A stretch of DNA of 64,000 nt from Streptomyces antibioticus (GCF_001514065.1 NZ_KQ948423.1:558001-622000); one strand, 5' to 3'. Shown: positions 23,282-33,113, numbered from the stretch's first letter. The notes: generated from the sequence alone by a model not told the origin. Program-made: numbers and translations.

Positions 23282-23875
23282 TCACCCGCCGAGACCGGCC
23301 CGGTACGCCACGCACTCCTCGTACGAGGGCAGCAGCCCCTGCTCACGGGCCTGGGCCAGGCTCGGCGCCTGCTCGTCCTTGGCGGACAGCAGCGGGGCGA
23401 CGTCGGCGGGCCACTCGATACCGAGCTCCGGATCGAGCGGGTGGATGCCGTGCTCCCGCTCGGGGGCGTAGCCCTCGGAGCACAGGTAGACCACGGTCGC
23501 GTCGTCGGTCAGCGCCATGAAGCCGTGGCCGAGGCCCTCGGAGAGGTAGACGGCGTGGTGGTCCTGGTCGTCCAGGCGGACGATCTCCCACTGGCCGAAG
23601 GTGGGCGAGCCGACCCGGATGTCCACGATCACGTCGAGGACCGCGCCGCGCACGCACTTGACGTACTTGGCCTGGCCGGGCGGCACGTCCGCGAAGTGGA
23701 TGCCGCGCAGGGTGCCCCGGCTGGAGACGGACATGTTGGCCTGGGCGAGGGTGAGCGGGTGGCCGGCCGCCTCGGTGAAGAGGGGGGCCTTGAACCACTC
23801 GTGGAAGCTGCCCCGGCCGTCGGGGAAGACCTTCGGCTCGTGCACCCAGGAGCCGGAAATCGAAAGAGGTCGCAT
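23282..23875 (-). CDS. rmlC: dTDP-4-dehydrorhamnose 3,5-epimerase (RmlC)
   Basis: Third step of dTDP-L-rhamnose synthesis. The 197-residue cupin carries the catalytic histidine in SRGTLRGIHFADVP, then GQAKYVKCVRGAVLDVIVDIRVGSPTFGQW, DDQDHHAVYLSEGLGHGFMAL and VVYLCSEGYAPEREHGIHPLD, all typical of RmlC. The ATG at 23875 follows AGAGG by 8 bases; an in-frame GTG immediately before it is an alternative. It closes the rml operon, about 50 bp after the glycosyltransferase. Confidence 0.95.
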   Translation of the reverse strand: MRPLSISGSWVHEPKVFPDGRGSFHEWFKAPLFTEAAGHPLTLAQANMSVSSRGTLRGIHFADVPPGQAKYVKCVRGAVLDVIVDIRVGSPTFGQWEIVRLDDQDHHAVYLSEGLGHGFMALTDDATVVYLCSEGYAPEREHGIHPLDPELGIEWPADVAPLLSAKDEQAPSLAQAREQGLLPSYEECVAYRAGLGG

Positions 23876-23924
23876 CACAGGGTCCTCTGCTCTTCTGCTG
23901 CGGAGGTCGTCATCACAGGCATCA

Positions 23925-25931
23925 TCATCGGCTCTTCCTCGGCTGGTTCGTCAGGGCCCGCTTGACGCGTCCGGCGACCCGGCGCCACAGCGGCCGCGGC
24001 GGGGCGGGCTGCTTGGGCTTCGGCGCCGGTTTCGGGGCGGGCTTCGCCGGCGGAATGTGGCGGTCGATGACCTCGGCGGTGCCGTCGGCCGCGACGACCA
24101 CGTCGACCGGGAGCCGGGTCCACCTCGGTTCGCCCCGGGAGGCGGACGGCAGCCCGAGCCGGACCGCCCAGCGCGCCCCGGTGAGCCGCTCGGCCGGCAG
24201 CTTCGCGGTCACGGAACGGCCGTCCGCCACGGCGTCGGCGGCGAACTTGCCGACCTCCTTGCGCTCGAAGCGCAGCTGTACGGCCTCCTCGCCGGTCACC
24301 GCGAGCGGCAGCGGAAGCCGCACGGTCGCCCCCTCGGCCACCACCGCCGCGGCCGGGTCCACCAGCACCACGGCCTCGCGCTCGAGCTTGCCGGTGTGCT
24401 GGTCGACGTCGAGGGAGAGGTTCCCGGGTCCGTCGGTCCAGTACGGCAGCACGAGCCGGCGCGGTTCACCGGTGAGCGCGGCCAGCCGCCCGGGCTCCAC
24501 GCCCTCGCCGTGCACCGCGCCGATCCGGCACTCCTTGCTCCAGCCGCCGGCCTTGATGCGCAGGTGGAAGTCCCAGATGCCCTTGGTCAGGGGCGAGCCC
24601 CCGGCGGCCGTCTCGGGGTCGAGCACGGCGGTCGCGGTGATCCGCTGCCGGAAGGCGCCTTCCGCTTCGGCGTCGACCTCGTGCCGCTCGCTCTTCAGCG
24701 GCAGGTAGTACTGGGTGGCGTCGTCGCGATTGCGGATCACGAGGTCGACATCGCTCTCGCCGGTCCGGGCGTCCAGCGTGATGCCCTGCCCGTCCAGCGC
24801 CTCGCGCGCCTTCTCGGAGAGCGGCAGGTCGAGGACGTCGCGCTCGCCGTCCCGGCGGAAGACGAGAGGGCTGCCGCCGGACTCGTACTCGGCCCCGAAG
24901 CCGATGTTCAGGCGACCGTTCTCCCAGGTCAGGGAGGTCAGCTCGCCGGTGGGCCGGATCGCGGCCTCCCACTGGGCGAGCTCGCGGATGTCGTCGTAGA
25001 GGTCGGCGGAGACGAGGCCCGCGACGACCCGCTGCATCGGGTCGACGTGGGTGAGGACGCCGGGTCCGAAGCGCTCGACGACCACCCCGCGGATCTCGCG
25101 GTAGAGCTCCTCGGCGTAATCCTCGGGGAGCTTCAGCAGCCGGTTGCCGCGCAGCCGCTCGACCATCTCGACGCGCAGCCAGCGGCTGAACAGCCGGTCG
25201 CGCAGGGGGCCGGGCTCGGTGAGCTCCTCGACCACGTCGAGGGCCTCGCGGAGGTTGCCGAAGTAGCCGGCCGGGTCGAAGCGCTGGAAGCCCGCGTTGG
25301 AGCCGTCGTCGCGGGCGATGTGGTAGTAGCACAGGTAGTCGCCGAGGACGGCGACGCTCTTGGCCCGCAGATACGCCTCGACGACGAAGACGTGGTCCTC
25401 CAGGCGCCGGCGCCCTTCCTTGAACCGGATGCCGTGCTCGGCGAGGAACTCCCGCCGGAACATCTTGTGCGGGGTGAGGCTGTCGATCAGCGGTGCGTTC
25501 TCGACCGTGGCACGCGGCCGGTTGACCCGGAACAGCTCCTGCGGCACCGGCCGTCCGATGCCCGCCATCTTGCCGATGACGACATCGGCGTCGTGCGCCG
25601 TGCCGTAGTCGTACATCCTCTCCAGGGCCTCGTCGCCCAGCCAGTCGTCGTGGTCGACGAACATGACGTACTCGCCCCGGGCGGCGTCGATACCGGTGTT
25701 GCGGGGCTTGCCCGACCAGCCGGAGGCCTCCTGGTGCACGACGTGGAAGTGCGGGTGCTCGGCCGCGAGCGCGTCGAGCCGGGCCGGGGTCTCGTCGGTG
25801 GAGCCGTCGTCGACGAAGAACACCTCGAACTCGTCGGCCGGCAGGCTCTGCCGCAGCAGACCGCCGATGCAGTCCTCGACGTACTTGCCGGGGTTGTGCA
25901 CCGCGATGACCACGCTGACCTTGACGGTCAC
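23925..25931 (-). CDS. TarS-like family 2 glycosyltransferase with C-terminal beta domains
   Basis: A 668-residue protein. Its GT-A domain has VSVVIAVHNPGKYVEDC, VDDGSTDETP (40-49), SGKPRNTGIDAARGEYVMF, VDHDD (92-96), IGKMAGIGRPVPQELFR, LTPHKMFRREFL and RRLEDHVFVVEAYLRA. This motif series closely resembles Staphylococcus TarS, which glycosylates poly(ribitol phosphate). About 320 residues after the catalytic part look like tandem beta modules (RNRDDATQYYLPLKSERHEV, TKGIWDFHLRIKAGGW), as in TarS trimerisation regions. A Pro/Lys linker and basic tail (RRVAGRVKRALTNQPRKSR) end it. The GTG start overlaps the rmlD stop by 4 bases (GTGA), so it is translationally coupled to the rhamnose genes. Donor specificity is not visible; rhamnose is only a contextual guess. 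Confidence 0.9.
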   Translation of the reverse strand: MTVKVSVVIAVHNPGKYVEDCIGGLLRQSLPADEFEVFFVDDGSTDETPARLDALAAEHPHFHVVHQEASGWSGKPRNTGIDAARGEYVMFVDHDDWLGDEALERMYDYGTAHDADVVIGKMAGIGRPVPQELFRVNRPRATVENAPLIDSLTPHKMFRREFLAEHGIRFKEGRRRLEDHVFVVEAYLRAKSVAVLGDYLCYYHIARDDGSNAGFQRFDPAGYFGNLREALDVVEELTEPGPLRDRLFSRWLRVEMVERLRGNRLLKLPEDYAEELYREIRGVVVERFGPGVLTHVDPMQRVVAGLVSADLYDDIRELAQWEAAIRPTGELTSLTWENGRLNIGFGAEYESGGSPLVFRRDGERDVLDLPLSEKAREALDGQGITLDARTGESDVDLVIRNRDDATQYYLPLKSERHEVDAEAEGAFRQRITATAVLDPETAAGGSPLTKGIWDFHLRIKAGGWSKECRIGAVHGEGVEPGRLAALTGEPRRLVLPYWTDGPGNLSLDVDQHTGKLEREAVVLVDPAAAVVAEGATVRLPLPLAVTGEEAVQLRFERKEVGKFAADAVADGRSVTAKLPAERLTGARWAVRLGLPSASRGEPRWTRLPVDVVVAADGTAEVIDRHIPPAKPAPKPAPKPKQPAPPRPLWRRVAGRVKRALTNQPRKSR

Positions 25932-26824
25932 GCCGTGTTCTCCTTCGTCTGGACCCGGTGGATCTCCGGGAAGGCCTCGGTGAGCGCCGCACGCCAGTCC
26001 CGCAGGGGCGGGATACCGGCCGCCGCGAAGCGGTCGTGGCCGAGGACGCTGTAGGCCGGGCGGGGGGCGGGGCGGACGAAGGCCTCGCTGGTGGTGGGGC
26101 GGACCCGGTCGGGGTCGGTGCCGAGCAGCCGGAAGATCTCCCGGGTGAGGCCGTACCAGGTCGTCTCGCCGGAGCTGGTGCCGTGGTAGACACCGGCCGG
26201 GGCGGTGCCGGCCAGGGCGCCGCGGCCCAGCTCGTAGAGGAGTCCGGCGAGATCGGCGCTCCAGGTGGGCTGGCCGCGCTGGTCGTCGACGACGTCCAGG
26301 GTGTCCTTGAGCCCCTCCAGCTTGATCATCGTACGGACGAAGTTGGGGCCGCCCGTGCCGTACAGCCAGGCCGTGCGCACCACATAGCCGCGCTCGATGC
26401 CGAGCACGGCCCGTTCGCCGGCGAGCTTGGTGCGGCCGTAGGCGCTGCGCGGGGCGGTGGGGGCGTCCTCGGCGTACGGGGTGGTGGCGTCGCCCGCGAA
26501 GACGTAGTCGGTGGAGACGTGCAGGAGGACGGCGCCGGTGGTGACGCAGGCGGCGGCGAGATGCGCGGGGCCGTCGCCGTTGATGCGCAGCGCCTCCTCC
26601 TCGTGGCTCTCGGCGTCGTCGACGGCGGTCCAGGCCGCGCAGTTGACGACGACCGCGGGCCGGTGCGTCTCGATCGTGCCGCGCACGGCGTCGGCGTCGG
26701 TGAGGTCGAGGGCGGCACGGTCGAGGGCGACGGTCTGCTCGCCCGCCTCGGCGAGCCGGGCCAGGACGTCCTGGCCGAGCATGCCGCCCGCGCCGGTGAC
26801 CAGCCAGATGCGGTTGTCGGTCAC
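25928..26824 (-). CDS. rmlD: dTDP-4-dehydrorhamnose reductase (RmlD)
   Basis: Last step of dTDP-L-rhamnose synthesis, reducing the 4-keto sugar with NAD(P)H. The 298 residues show the Rossmann loop VTGAGGMLGQDVL, VVVNCAAWTAVDDAE, LLHVSTDYVFAGD, the YGRTKLAGE Tyr/Lys pair and VVRTAWLYG, all typical of RmlD. The GTG at 26824 overlaps the rmlB stop as GTGA; the open frame upstream to 26878 lies inside rmlB. It is preceded and followed by 4-base overlaps, indicating strict co-translation. Confidence 0.96.
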   Translation of the reverse strand: MTDNRIWLVTGAGGMLGQDVLARLAEAGEQTVALDRAALDLTDADAVRGTIETHRPAVVVNCAAWTAVDDAESHEEEALRINGDGPAHLAAACVTTGAVLLHVSTDYVFAGDATTPYAEDAPTAPRSAYGRTKLAGERAVLGIERGYVVRTAWLYGTGGPNFVRTMIKLEGLKDTLDVVDDQRGQPTWSADLAGLLYELGRGALAGTAPAGVYHGTSSGETTWYGLTREIFRLLGTDPDRVRPTTSEAFVRPAPRPAYSVLGHDRFAAAGIPPLRDWRAALTEAFPEIHRVQTKENTA

Positions 26825-27810
26825 AGCGCGGCCCGCTCCTTCAGCGGCTCCCACCAGGCGCGGTTGTCTCTGTACCACTGCACGGTCTCCGCGAGCCCCT
26901 GCCGGAAGCTCTTGCGGGGTTCGTAGCCGAGCTCCTCGCGGATCTTCGTGCAGTCCACCGAGTAGCGGCGGTCGTGACCCTTGCGGTCCTCGACGTACTC
27001 GACGCTGGTCTCCCAGTCCGCGCCGCAGGCCTCCAGGAGCAGCCCGGTGAGCTCCTTGTTGGAGAGCTCGGTGCCGCCGCCGATGTTGTAGACCTCACCG
27101 GCCCGGCCCTTGGTGCGCACCAGCTCGATGCCCTGGACGTGGTCGTCGATGTGCAGCCAGTCGCGGACGTTGCCGCCGTCGCCGTAGAGCGGGACCTTCT
27201 TGCCGTCGAGGAGGTTGGTCACGAAGAGCGGGATGACCTTCTCGGGGAAGTGGTGGTGCCCGTAGTTGTTGGAGCAGCGGGTGACGCGCACGTCCAGGCC
27301 GTGGGTGCGGTGGTACGACAGCGCGATCAGGTCGCTGGAGGCCTTCGCGGAGGAATACGGCGAGTTCGGCTGGAGCGGGTGCGTCTCCGGCCAGGAACCC
27401 TCGTCGATGGAGCCGTAGACCTCGTCGGTGGAGATGTGCACGAAGGTCTCGATGCCCGCGCGGTGGGCGGCGTCGATGAGGGTGTGCGTGCCGACGACGT
27501 TCGTACGGACGAACTCGGCGCCGCCGTCGATGGACCGGTCGACGTGCGACTCGGCGGCGAAGTGCACCACCTGGTCGTGCTCGGCCATCAGCTTGCCGAC
27601 CAGCTCGGGGTCGCAGATGTCGCTCTGCACGAAGGAGAACCCGGGGTGCTCGCGCACCTCGTCGAGGTTGGCCGGGTTGCCCGCGTAGGTCAGCTTGTCG
27701 AGGACGGTGATCTCCACGTCACCGGGGCCGTCGGGGCCGAGCACCGTACGGACGTAGTGCGAGCCGATGAAACCGGCACCGCCGGTCACCAGGATCTTGG
27801 TGGTCGTCAT
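26821..27810 (-). CDS. rmlB: dTDP-glucose 4,6-dehydratase (RmlB)
   Basis: Second step of the pathway: dTDP-glucose to dTDP-4-keto-6-deoxyglucose, using bound NAD. The 329 residues contain VTGGAGFIGSHYVR, LDKLTYAGNPANL, VVHFAAESHVDRSI, FVHISTDEVYGSI with the catalytic Asp-Glu pair after Thr, SPYSSAKASSD (YxxxK), RCSNNYGHHHFPEKVIPL and YGDGGNVRDWLHIDDH. The ATG overlaps the rmlA stop as ATGA. Confidence 0.98.
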   Translation of the reverse strand: MTTTKILVTGGAGFIGSHYVRTVLGPDGPGDVEITVLDKLTYAGNPANLDEVREHPGFSFVQSDICDPELVGKLMAEHDQVVHFAAESHVDRSIDGGAEFVRTNVVGTHTLIDAAHRAGIETFVHISTDEVYGSIDEGSWPETHPLQPNSPYSSAKASSDLIALSYHRTHGLDVRVTRCSNNYGHHHFPEKVIPLFVTNLLDGKKVPLYGDGGNVRDWLHIDDHVQGIELVRTKGRAGEVYNIGGGTELSNKELTGLLLEACGADWETSVEYVEDRKGHDRRYSVDCTKIREELGYEPRKSFRQGLAETVQWYRDNRAWWEPLKERAAL

Positions 27811-28874
27811 GAGGAGATCTGCACCTTGCTGTGATCACCGAGCACGAGCCGGTGGGCCGACGGGTTACGGGGAGCGGGCGTGACCTCGACGTCACGCCCG
27901 ATGAGCGAGGCCTCCACCCGGCGCACACCGGTCACGGACGAGCCGCGCAGCACGATGGAGTACTCGATTTCGCTGTCCTCGATCCGGCAGTCCTCGGACA
28001 CCGAGGTGAACGGGCCGATGTACGCGTCGCTGACGACCGTCCCCGCCCCGATGATCGCGGGCCCGACGATCCGGCTGCCGCTGACCCGGGCGCCCGCCTC
28101 GATGCGGACCCGGCCGATGATCTCGCTGTCCTCGTCGACCGTGCCCTCGTTCGACGGGGGGACGGTCTCCAGGACCGAGCGGTTGACCTCCAGCATGTCG
28201 GCGACGTTGCCGGTGTCCTTCCAGTAGCCGGAGATCGTGGTGGAGCGGACGTCGCGCTTCTCGTCGATCAGCCACTGGATGGCGTGCGTGATCTCCAACT
28301 CGCCGCGCCAGGACGGCTCGATGGAGCGGACGGCCTCGTGTATGGCCGGGGTGAAGAGGTAGACGCCGACGAGCGCGAGGTCGCTCTTGGGCTGCTTCGG
28401 CTTCTCCTCCAGGCCCACCACCCGGCCCTGGGCGTCGAGTTCGGCGACACCGAAGGACGTCGGGTTGGGCACCTGGGTCAGCAGGATCTGCGCCTCGGGC
28501 CGCTCGGCCCGGAACTCCTCCACCAGACCGGTGATGCCGCCGACGATGAAGTTGTCGCCGAGGTACATGACGAAGTCGTCGTCGCCGAGGAACTCCCGCG
28601 CGATCAGCACCGCGTGGGCCAGCCCGAGCGGTGCGTCCTGCGGGATGTAGGTGACCTCGATGCCGAACTGCGAGCCGTCGCCGACCGCTTCGCGGATCTC
28701 GTCGGCGGTGTCGCCGACCACGATGCCGACTTCGGTGATCCCGGCGTCGGCGATCGCTTCCAGGCCGTAGAAGAGCACGGGCTTGTTGGCGACCGGCACG
28801 AGCTGTTTGGCCGAGGTGTGGGTGATCGGGCGGAGGCGAGTGCCCGCTCCCCCGGAGAGCACGAGTGCCTTCAC
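27807..28874 (-). CDS. rmlA: glucose-1-phosphate thymidylyltransferase, long form (RmlA)
   Basis: First step: glucose 1-phosphate plus dTTP to dTDP-glucose. The 355 residues open with LVLSGGAGTRLRPITHTSAKQ, LVPVANKPVLFYGLEAI and contain YIPQDAPLGLAHAVLIA, YLGDNFIVGGI, VVGLEEKPKQPKSDLALVGVYLF and YWKDTGN. The last ~110 residues are a left-handed beta-helix-like repeat region (GRVRIEAGARVSGSRIVGPAIIG), so this is the long StrD-like class rather than the ~290-residue RmlA. The GTG start at 28874 follows GGGG by 8 bases. It heads the rmlA-rmlB-rmlD-GT-rmlC operon. Confidence 0.95.
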   Translation of the reverse strand: MKALVLSGGAGTRLRPITHTSAKQLVPVANKPVLFYGLEAIADAGITEVGIVVGDTADEIREAVGDGSQFGIEVTYIPQDAPLGLAHAVLIAREFLGDDDFVMYLGDNFIVGGITGLVEEFRAERPEAQILLTQVPNPTSFGVAELDAQGRVVGLEEKPKQPKSDLALVGVYLFTPAIHEAVRSIEPSWRGELEITHAIQWLIDEKRDVRSTTISGYWKDTGNVADMLEVNRSVLETVPPSNEGTVDEDSEIIGRVRIEAGARVSGSRIVGPAIIGAGTVVSDAYIGPFTSVSEDCRIEDSEIEYSIVLRGSSVTGVRRVEASLIGRDVEVTPAPRNPSAHRLVLGDHSKVQISS

Positions 28875-28972
28875 GTATTAAGCCCCAATGACTGTGCCGA
28901 GAAGGGGGTGAAACCCCAACTGTCAGGATTTGTCGTCGATCTCGGTCTACATCGTAACCATGCTGGCGTAAG

Positions 28973-29000
28973 AGTGATTCACCCCAGGTGGGAGTGATTC
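28973..29000. promoter_or_regulatory. paired AGTGATTC direct repeats upstream of the rml operon
   Basis: AGTGATTC occurs at 28973-28980 and again at 28993-29000, exactly 20 bp apart (two helical turns). The small dyad CACC-CCA-GGTG lies between them (28980-28990). The pair is 99-126 bp upstream of the rmlA start, between it and the rne terminator. This layout suits a DNA-binding regulator, but none can be named. Confidence 0.45.
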
Positions 29001-29068
29001 CATGCCTGTTCGCACTTTCGACACTTGTATGACGACCCGAACTCCGCCGGGGTTGCCCAGGTAACAAG

Positions 29069-29118
29069 AAAAAAACATGAAGCCGCCCCCCGGCCGTGGG
29101 ACGGGGGGCGGCTTCATG
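29069..29118 (-). terminator. strong intrinsic terminator of rne
   Basis: A perfect 16-bp stem (29076-29091 with 29103-29118; GCCGCCCCCC core) and an 11-base loop are followed on the minus strand by seven T residues (29075-29069). It begins 21 bp after the rne stop codon. Confidence 0.95.
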
Positions 29119-29138
29119 GGTGCGCGGCTTTCGGAGCG

Positions 29139-32100
29139 TCAGCTCTCGTCGGCCGTCGTCGAGACGGACGAGAGCGGCTGCTGTTCGGCCGCCGCCGTCT
29201 TCTTCGCGGCCGCCTTCTTGGCGGTCGTCTTCTTGGCGGCGGTCTTCTTCGCCGCGGTCTTCTTGGCCGCCGTCTTCTTGGTGGCGGCCTTCTTCGCCGT
29301 CGCCTTCTTGGCCGTCTTACGGGCCGTCTTCTTGGCGGGCGCGGCCTCCTCGGCGTCGGCGGCCGGAGCCTCCGACGCCTCCGCGGTCTCCGTCGCCGTC
29401 GGCACGACCACGACGGCCGCCTCCTCGGACGCGGTCGGCGCGGTGGCCTTGCGCACGGCACGGCGCCGCGGACGGGCCGGGGCGGCGCTCTCGGCCGGCG
29501 CCTCCGGCTGGGCCTCGGGCTGCTCCACCGGCGCCTCGACCGCGGGAGCGGCTTCGGCGACGGTCACCACGGCGGCCTCGGCACCCGCGGGCGAGCCGGC
29601 GGGCGCGGACACCTTGCGGGTGGCACGGCGACGGGTACGGCCCTTGGGCGCGGCCTCCTCGACGACCGGGTCCTCGACGGCGACCGGCTCGGCGTGCGCC
29701 TCGGCGGCCGGCTCCGGCTGCACCGGACGCTCGACCTCCTCCGCGACGGTGACGTCCTGCGCGGTCGGGACGGTCTCCTCGACCTCGTCCGCACGCTCGG
29801 TCCGCTCGGACGCCCTCTCACGACGCGGCGCACCGGCCGGAGCGGACGCCCGCCGGCTCGCCCGGCGCCGCGAACGGCCCCGGGTGGCCGCGGCCTCCGC
29901 CTCGGCGGCGCTGCTGTACAGCTCCTCGTCGGGCTCGAAGGGCGCGGGCAGCGCGACCGGCTCGGCGAGCTCGGCGGCGACCTCGGCCTCGGTCTCCACC
30001 TCGGTGTCGTGGTCGTGCTCGACGGCCTCAGCCGCCTCCGCCGCCACCGCGGCCTCGTGGACGTGCTCGATGCCGCCGCGGCCGCGCTTCTTGCGCTTGC
30101 CGCCACCGCCGACGGAGGTCGGCTGCTCCATGTGGACGATGACACCGCGGCCGTTGCAGTGGACGCAGGTCTCGGAGAACGACTCCAGCAGACCCTGGCC
30201 GACCCGCTTGCGGGTCATCTGGACCAGGCCCAGCGAGGTCACCTCGGCGACCTGGTGCTTGGTCCGGTCCCGGCCCAGGCACTCCAGCAGGCGCCGCAGC
30301 ACCAGGTCCCGGTTGGACTCCAGCACCATGTCGATGAAGTCGATGACGATGATGCCGCCGAGGTCGCGCAGCCGCAGCTGACGCACGATCTCCTCGGCCG
30401 CCTCCAGGTTGTTCCTGGTGACCGTCTCCTCGAGGTTGCCGCCCTGACCGGTGAACTTGCCGGTGTTGACGTCGACGACGACCATCGCCTCGGTCCGGTC
30501 GATCACCAGCGAACCACCGCTGGGCAGCCAGACCTTGCGGTCCAGCGCCTTGGCGAGCTGCTCGTCGATCCGGTAGGTGGCGAAGACGTCGACCTCGCTG
30601 GTCCACTTCGACAGCCGGTCGGCGAGGTCGGGCGCGACGTGCGAGACGTAGCCGTGGATGGTCTCCCACGCCTCGTCGCCGCTGACGACGACCTTGGTGA
30701 AGTCCTCGTTGAAGATGTCGCGGACGACCCGGACGGTCATGTCCGGCTCGCCGTACAGCAGCGTCGGCGCGTTGCCGTTCTTGGCCTTCTTCTGGATGTC
30801 CTCCCACTGCGCCTGGAGGCGCTCGACATCGCGGCGCAGCTCGTCCTCGGAAGCGCCCTCGGCGGCGGTGCGCACGATGACGCCCGCGTCCTCGGGGACG
30901 ATCTTCTTGAGGATGGTCTTCAGCCGGGCCCGCTCGGTGTCGGGCAGCTTGCGGCTGATGCCGGTCATCGAGCCCTCGGGGACGTACACGAGGTAGCGGC
31001 CCGGGAGGGAGACCTGGCTGGTCAGACGCGCGCCCTTGTGGCCGATCGGGTCCTTCGTCACCTGGACGAGCACCGACTGGCCGGACTTCAGGGCGGACTC
31101 GATGCGCCGCGGCCCGTTGGCCATGCCCAGCGCCTCGAAGTTGACCTCACCGGCGTACAGGACCGCGTTGCGCCCCTTGCCGATGTCGATGAACGCGGCC
31201 TCCATGGACGGCAGCACGTTCTGCACCTTGCCCAGGTACACGTTGCCGACGTACGAGGTGGCCTGCTCCTTGTTGACGTAGTGCTCGACGAGCACGCCGT
31301 CCTCCAGGACGCCGATCTGCGTGCGCTCACCGCTCTGCCGGACGACCATCACGCGCTCGACGGCCTCGCGGCGGGCCAGGAACTCGGCCTCGGTGATGAT
31401 CGGGACGCGGCGGCGGCCCTGCTCGCGGCCTTCGCGGCGGCGCTGCTTCTTGGCCTCCAGACGCGTGGAGCCCTTGATGGACTGCACCTCGTCGGACGGC
31501 TCGGACTTCGGGCGGGGCTCACGGACCTTGACGACCGTGCGCTCCGGGTCGCCGTCACCGGGCTCGGCGTCGGTGGAGGTGTCACCGGCGCGACGACGAC
31601 GGCGCCGGCGGCGACGGCTGCTGGAGGACGAGGAACCGCCCTCGTCGCCGTGCTCGTCCTCGGCGTCCTCCTCGATCTGCTCGGCGGTGTCCTCGGCATC
31701 CTGGTCGGCCTGCTCGGCGGCGAGTTCGTCGCCCTCCTCGCCATCGGCGTCCGCGTCGGCGGACTCGCCACGGCGACGGCGACGGCCGCCACGGCGACGG
31801 CGACGACGGGACCCGGTCTCCTCGGACTCCTCCGAGTCGCCGTCGACGGCGTCCTCGGCGTCGGCCTCTTCGGCCTCGTCCTCGACCTCGGTCTCGACGG
31901 CCTGCGGCGCCTCGGTCTCCGCGGGCTCACCCCGGCGGCGGCGACGGCGCCGCGAGGCGACCGGCTCCTCCTGGGGCTCCTCCGCGGCGGGCGCCTCGGG
32001 CTCCTCGACCTCCGCCTCGGCGGCGGCCGCGGCGGCGGCCCGCTCGGGCGTCTGGAACTGCGGCTCGGTGAACACGGGTGCCTGGAACACGGCCACGGCG

Positions 32101-33113
32101 GGCCGCGCGGGGCGGCGCGGGGAGTCTTCCTCGGCGGCGTCGTCACCGGCGGCCCGCGGGGGCTCGGAGAACCCGGTGGCGGCGCGGCGCACGGAACGCC
32201 GGCGGGTGGCGCGGCGCGGGGCGGCCTCCTCGGCGGCCGGGGCCTCGGCAGCGGCTTCCTCGGCGGGCTTGGTCTCTTCGTCAGCGCTCACGGGCGCCTC
32301 CACGGTCTCGGGCGCCTCGGCGGGCGCGGCCACTCGACGCGTGGCACGCCGACGACCCCGACGCGGGGCCTCTTCCTCGACGGCGGCCTCGGGGGCGGCG
32401 TCGGCATCGGCCTCGGACGCGGGCTCGGAAACGGCCGCGGGAGCGGGCTCGGAAACGGCCGCAGGGGCGGCCTCGGTGTCGGCGGCGACCGGCGCACCGG
32501 CGGGCGCGGCGGCCCGGCGGGTGGCACGCCGACGCGTACGCGGCGCGGGCGCCTCTTCGGTCACCGTCTCCTCGACAGCCTCGGCCTCGACCTCGACCTC
32601 CGGTTCGGCGGTGGGTACGACGGTCTCGGCGGCCGCGGGCTCGGCGGCGGCCGGGGACCCGGTGGGCGCGGACGCCCGCCGGACGGCACGACGACGCGTA
32701 CGCGGCGCGGGCGCCTCTTCGGTGGCTTCGGCGGCCGGGGTCTCGACGGCGGCGGCCTCGGCGGGCGCGCGCTCCTCGGCCACCGGCACGACCGTCTCGG
32801 CGACGGCGGTCTCGGCGGCGGCGGGGGCCCCGGTGGGCGCGGAGGCCCGGCGGGTGGCACGGCGACGCGTACGCGGCGCGGGCGCCTCTTCGGCCACCGT
32901 CTCCTCGGTCACCGTCTTCTCGGCCGCCGTCGGCTCTTCGGCGGCGGGCTCGGCGGCCGGTATGGCCGGCGTCACCTCGTCCGGCGCTTCGGCCGCGGCG
33001 GCGACCGGCGGACCCGCAGGGCGGGATGCGGCACGGCGTCGCCTGCGCGGCGGCAGGGTGTCGCTGGGGGTGTTGAGTTCGGAACCCTCGGTGGGTTCGG
33101 TCGGCTCGAGCAT
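29139..33113 (-). CDS. rne: ribonuclease E/G family endoribonuclease (Streptomyces RNase ES type)
   Basis: A single-strand endoribonuclease for mRNA decay and stable-RNA processing. It has 1324 residues, close to the RNase ES of S. coelicolor. The catalytic core lies in the middle: S1 domain at about 615-700 ([21 protein letters not shown]), DNase-I-like part with [13 protein letters not shown] (about 877; catalytic Asp and Asn), IIVIDFIDM, and the zinc link CVHCNGRG near 984. Long disordered arms flank it. Arg-rich units of the [19 protein letters not shown] type appear about five times before and three times after the core. The C-terminus has a Lys/Ala histone-like tail ([14 protein letters not shown]). 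Acidic and Arg-rich blocks ([12 protein letters not shown]) fill residues ~400-520. The ATG follows GGGAG by about 10 bases. The arms probably bind RNA and partner proteins such as PNPase. Confidence 0.97.
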   Translation of the reverse strand: MLEPTEPTEGSELNTPSDTLPPRRRRRAASRPAGPPVAAAAEAPDEVTPAIPAAEPAAEEPTAAEKTVTEETVAEEAPAPRTRRRATRRASAPTGAPAAAETAVAETVVPVAEERAPAEAAAVETPAAEATEEAPAPRTRRRAVRRASAPTGSPAAAEPAAAETVVPTAEPEVEVEAEAVEETVTEEAPAPRTRRRATRRAAAPAGAPVAADTEAAPAAVSEPAPAAVSEPASEADADAAPEAAVEEEAPRRGRRRATRRVAAPAEAPETVEAPVSADEETKPAEEAAAEAPAAEEAAPRRATRRRSVRRAATGFSEPPRAAGDDAAEEDSPRRPARPAVAVFQAPVFTEPQFQTPERAAAAAAAEAEVEEPEAPAAEEPQEEPVASRRRRRRRGEPAETEAPQAVETEVEDEAEEADAEDAVDGDSEESEETGSRRRRRRGGRRRRRGESADADADGEEGDELAAEQADQDAEDTAEQIEEDAEDEHGDEGGSSSSSSRRRRRRRRRAGDTSTDAEPGDGDPERTVVKVREPRPKSEPSDEVQSIKGSTRLEAKKQRRREGREQGRRRVPIITEAEFLARREAVERVMVVRQSGERTQIGVLEDGVLVEHYVNKEQATSYVGNVYLGKVQNVLPSMEAAFIDIGKGRNAVLYAGEVNFEALGMANGPRRIESALKSGQSVLVQVTKDPIGHKGARLTSQVSLPGRYLVYVPEGSMTGISRKLPDTERARLKTILKKIVPEDAGVIVRTAAEGASEDELRRDVERLQAQWEDIQKKAKNGNAPTLLYGEPDMTVRVVRDIFNEDFTKVVVSGDEAWETIHGYVSHVAPDLADRLSKWTSEVDVFATYRIDEQLAKALDRKVWLPSGGSLVIDRTEAMVVVDVNTGKFTGQGGNLEETVTRNNLEAAEEIVRQLRLRDLGGIIVIDFIDMVLESNRDLVLRRLLECLGRDRTKHQVAEVTSLGLVQMTRKRVGQGLLESFSETCVHCNGRGVIVHMEQPTSVGGGGKRKKRGRGGIEHVHEAAVAAEAAEAVEHDHDTEVETEAEVAAELAEPVALPAPFEPDEELYSSAAEAEAAATRGRSRRRASRRASAPAGAPRRERASERTERADEVEETVPTAQDVTVAEEVERPVQPEPAAEAHAEPVAVEDPVVEEAAPKGRTRRRATRKVSAPAGSPAGAEAAVVTVAEAAPAVEAPVEQPEAQPEAPAESAAPARPRRRAVRKATAPTASEEAAVVVVPTATETAEASEAPAADAEEAAPAKKTARKTAKKATAKKAATKKTAAKKTAAKKTAAKKTTAKKAAAKKTAAAEQQPLSSVSTTADES
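32531..32893. repeat. three exact copies of a 30-bp unit inside rne
   Basis: Identical 30-base segments occur at 32531-32560, 32693-32722 and 32864-32893 (each begins GACGCGTACG and ends GCCTCTTCGG), spaced 162 and 171 bp. Each encodes EEAPAPRTR plus one more residue of the N-terminal Arg-rich units of RNase E. The spacing is a multiple of three, so the units are in frame and were probably amplified by recombination. Confidence 0.9.

Noticed and set aside
5522-28874. A secondary-metabolite (glycosylated antibiotic) gene cluster
   Set aside because: Sugar-nucleotide and glycosyltransferase genes are present, but no polyketide synthase, non-ribosomal peptide synthetase or other scaffold enzyme is. 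The TagF-like and CDP-polyol genes point to the cell wall instead.
32170-32893. A CRISPR-like spaced repeat pattern
   Set aside because: The repeated 30-mers are in-frame coding units of the rne N-terminal region, with spacers that are multiples of three, and no cas genes are nearby.
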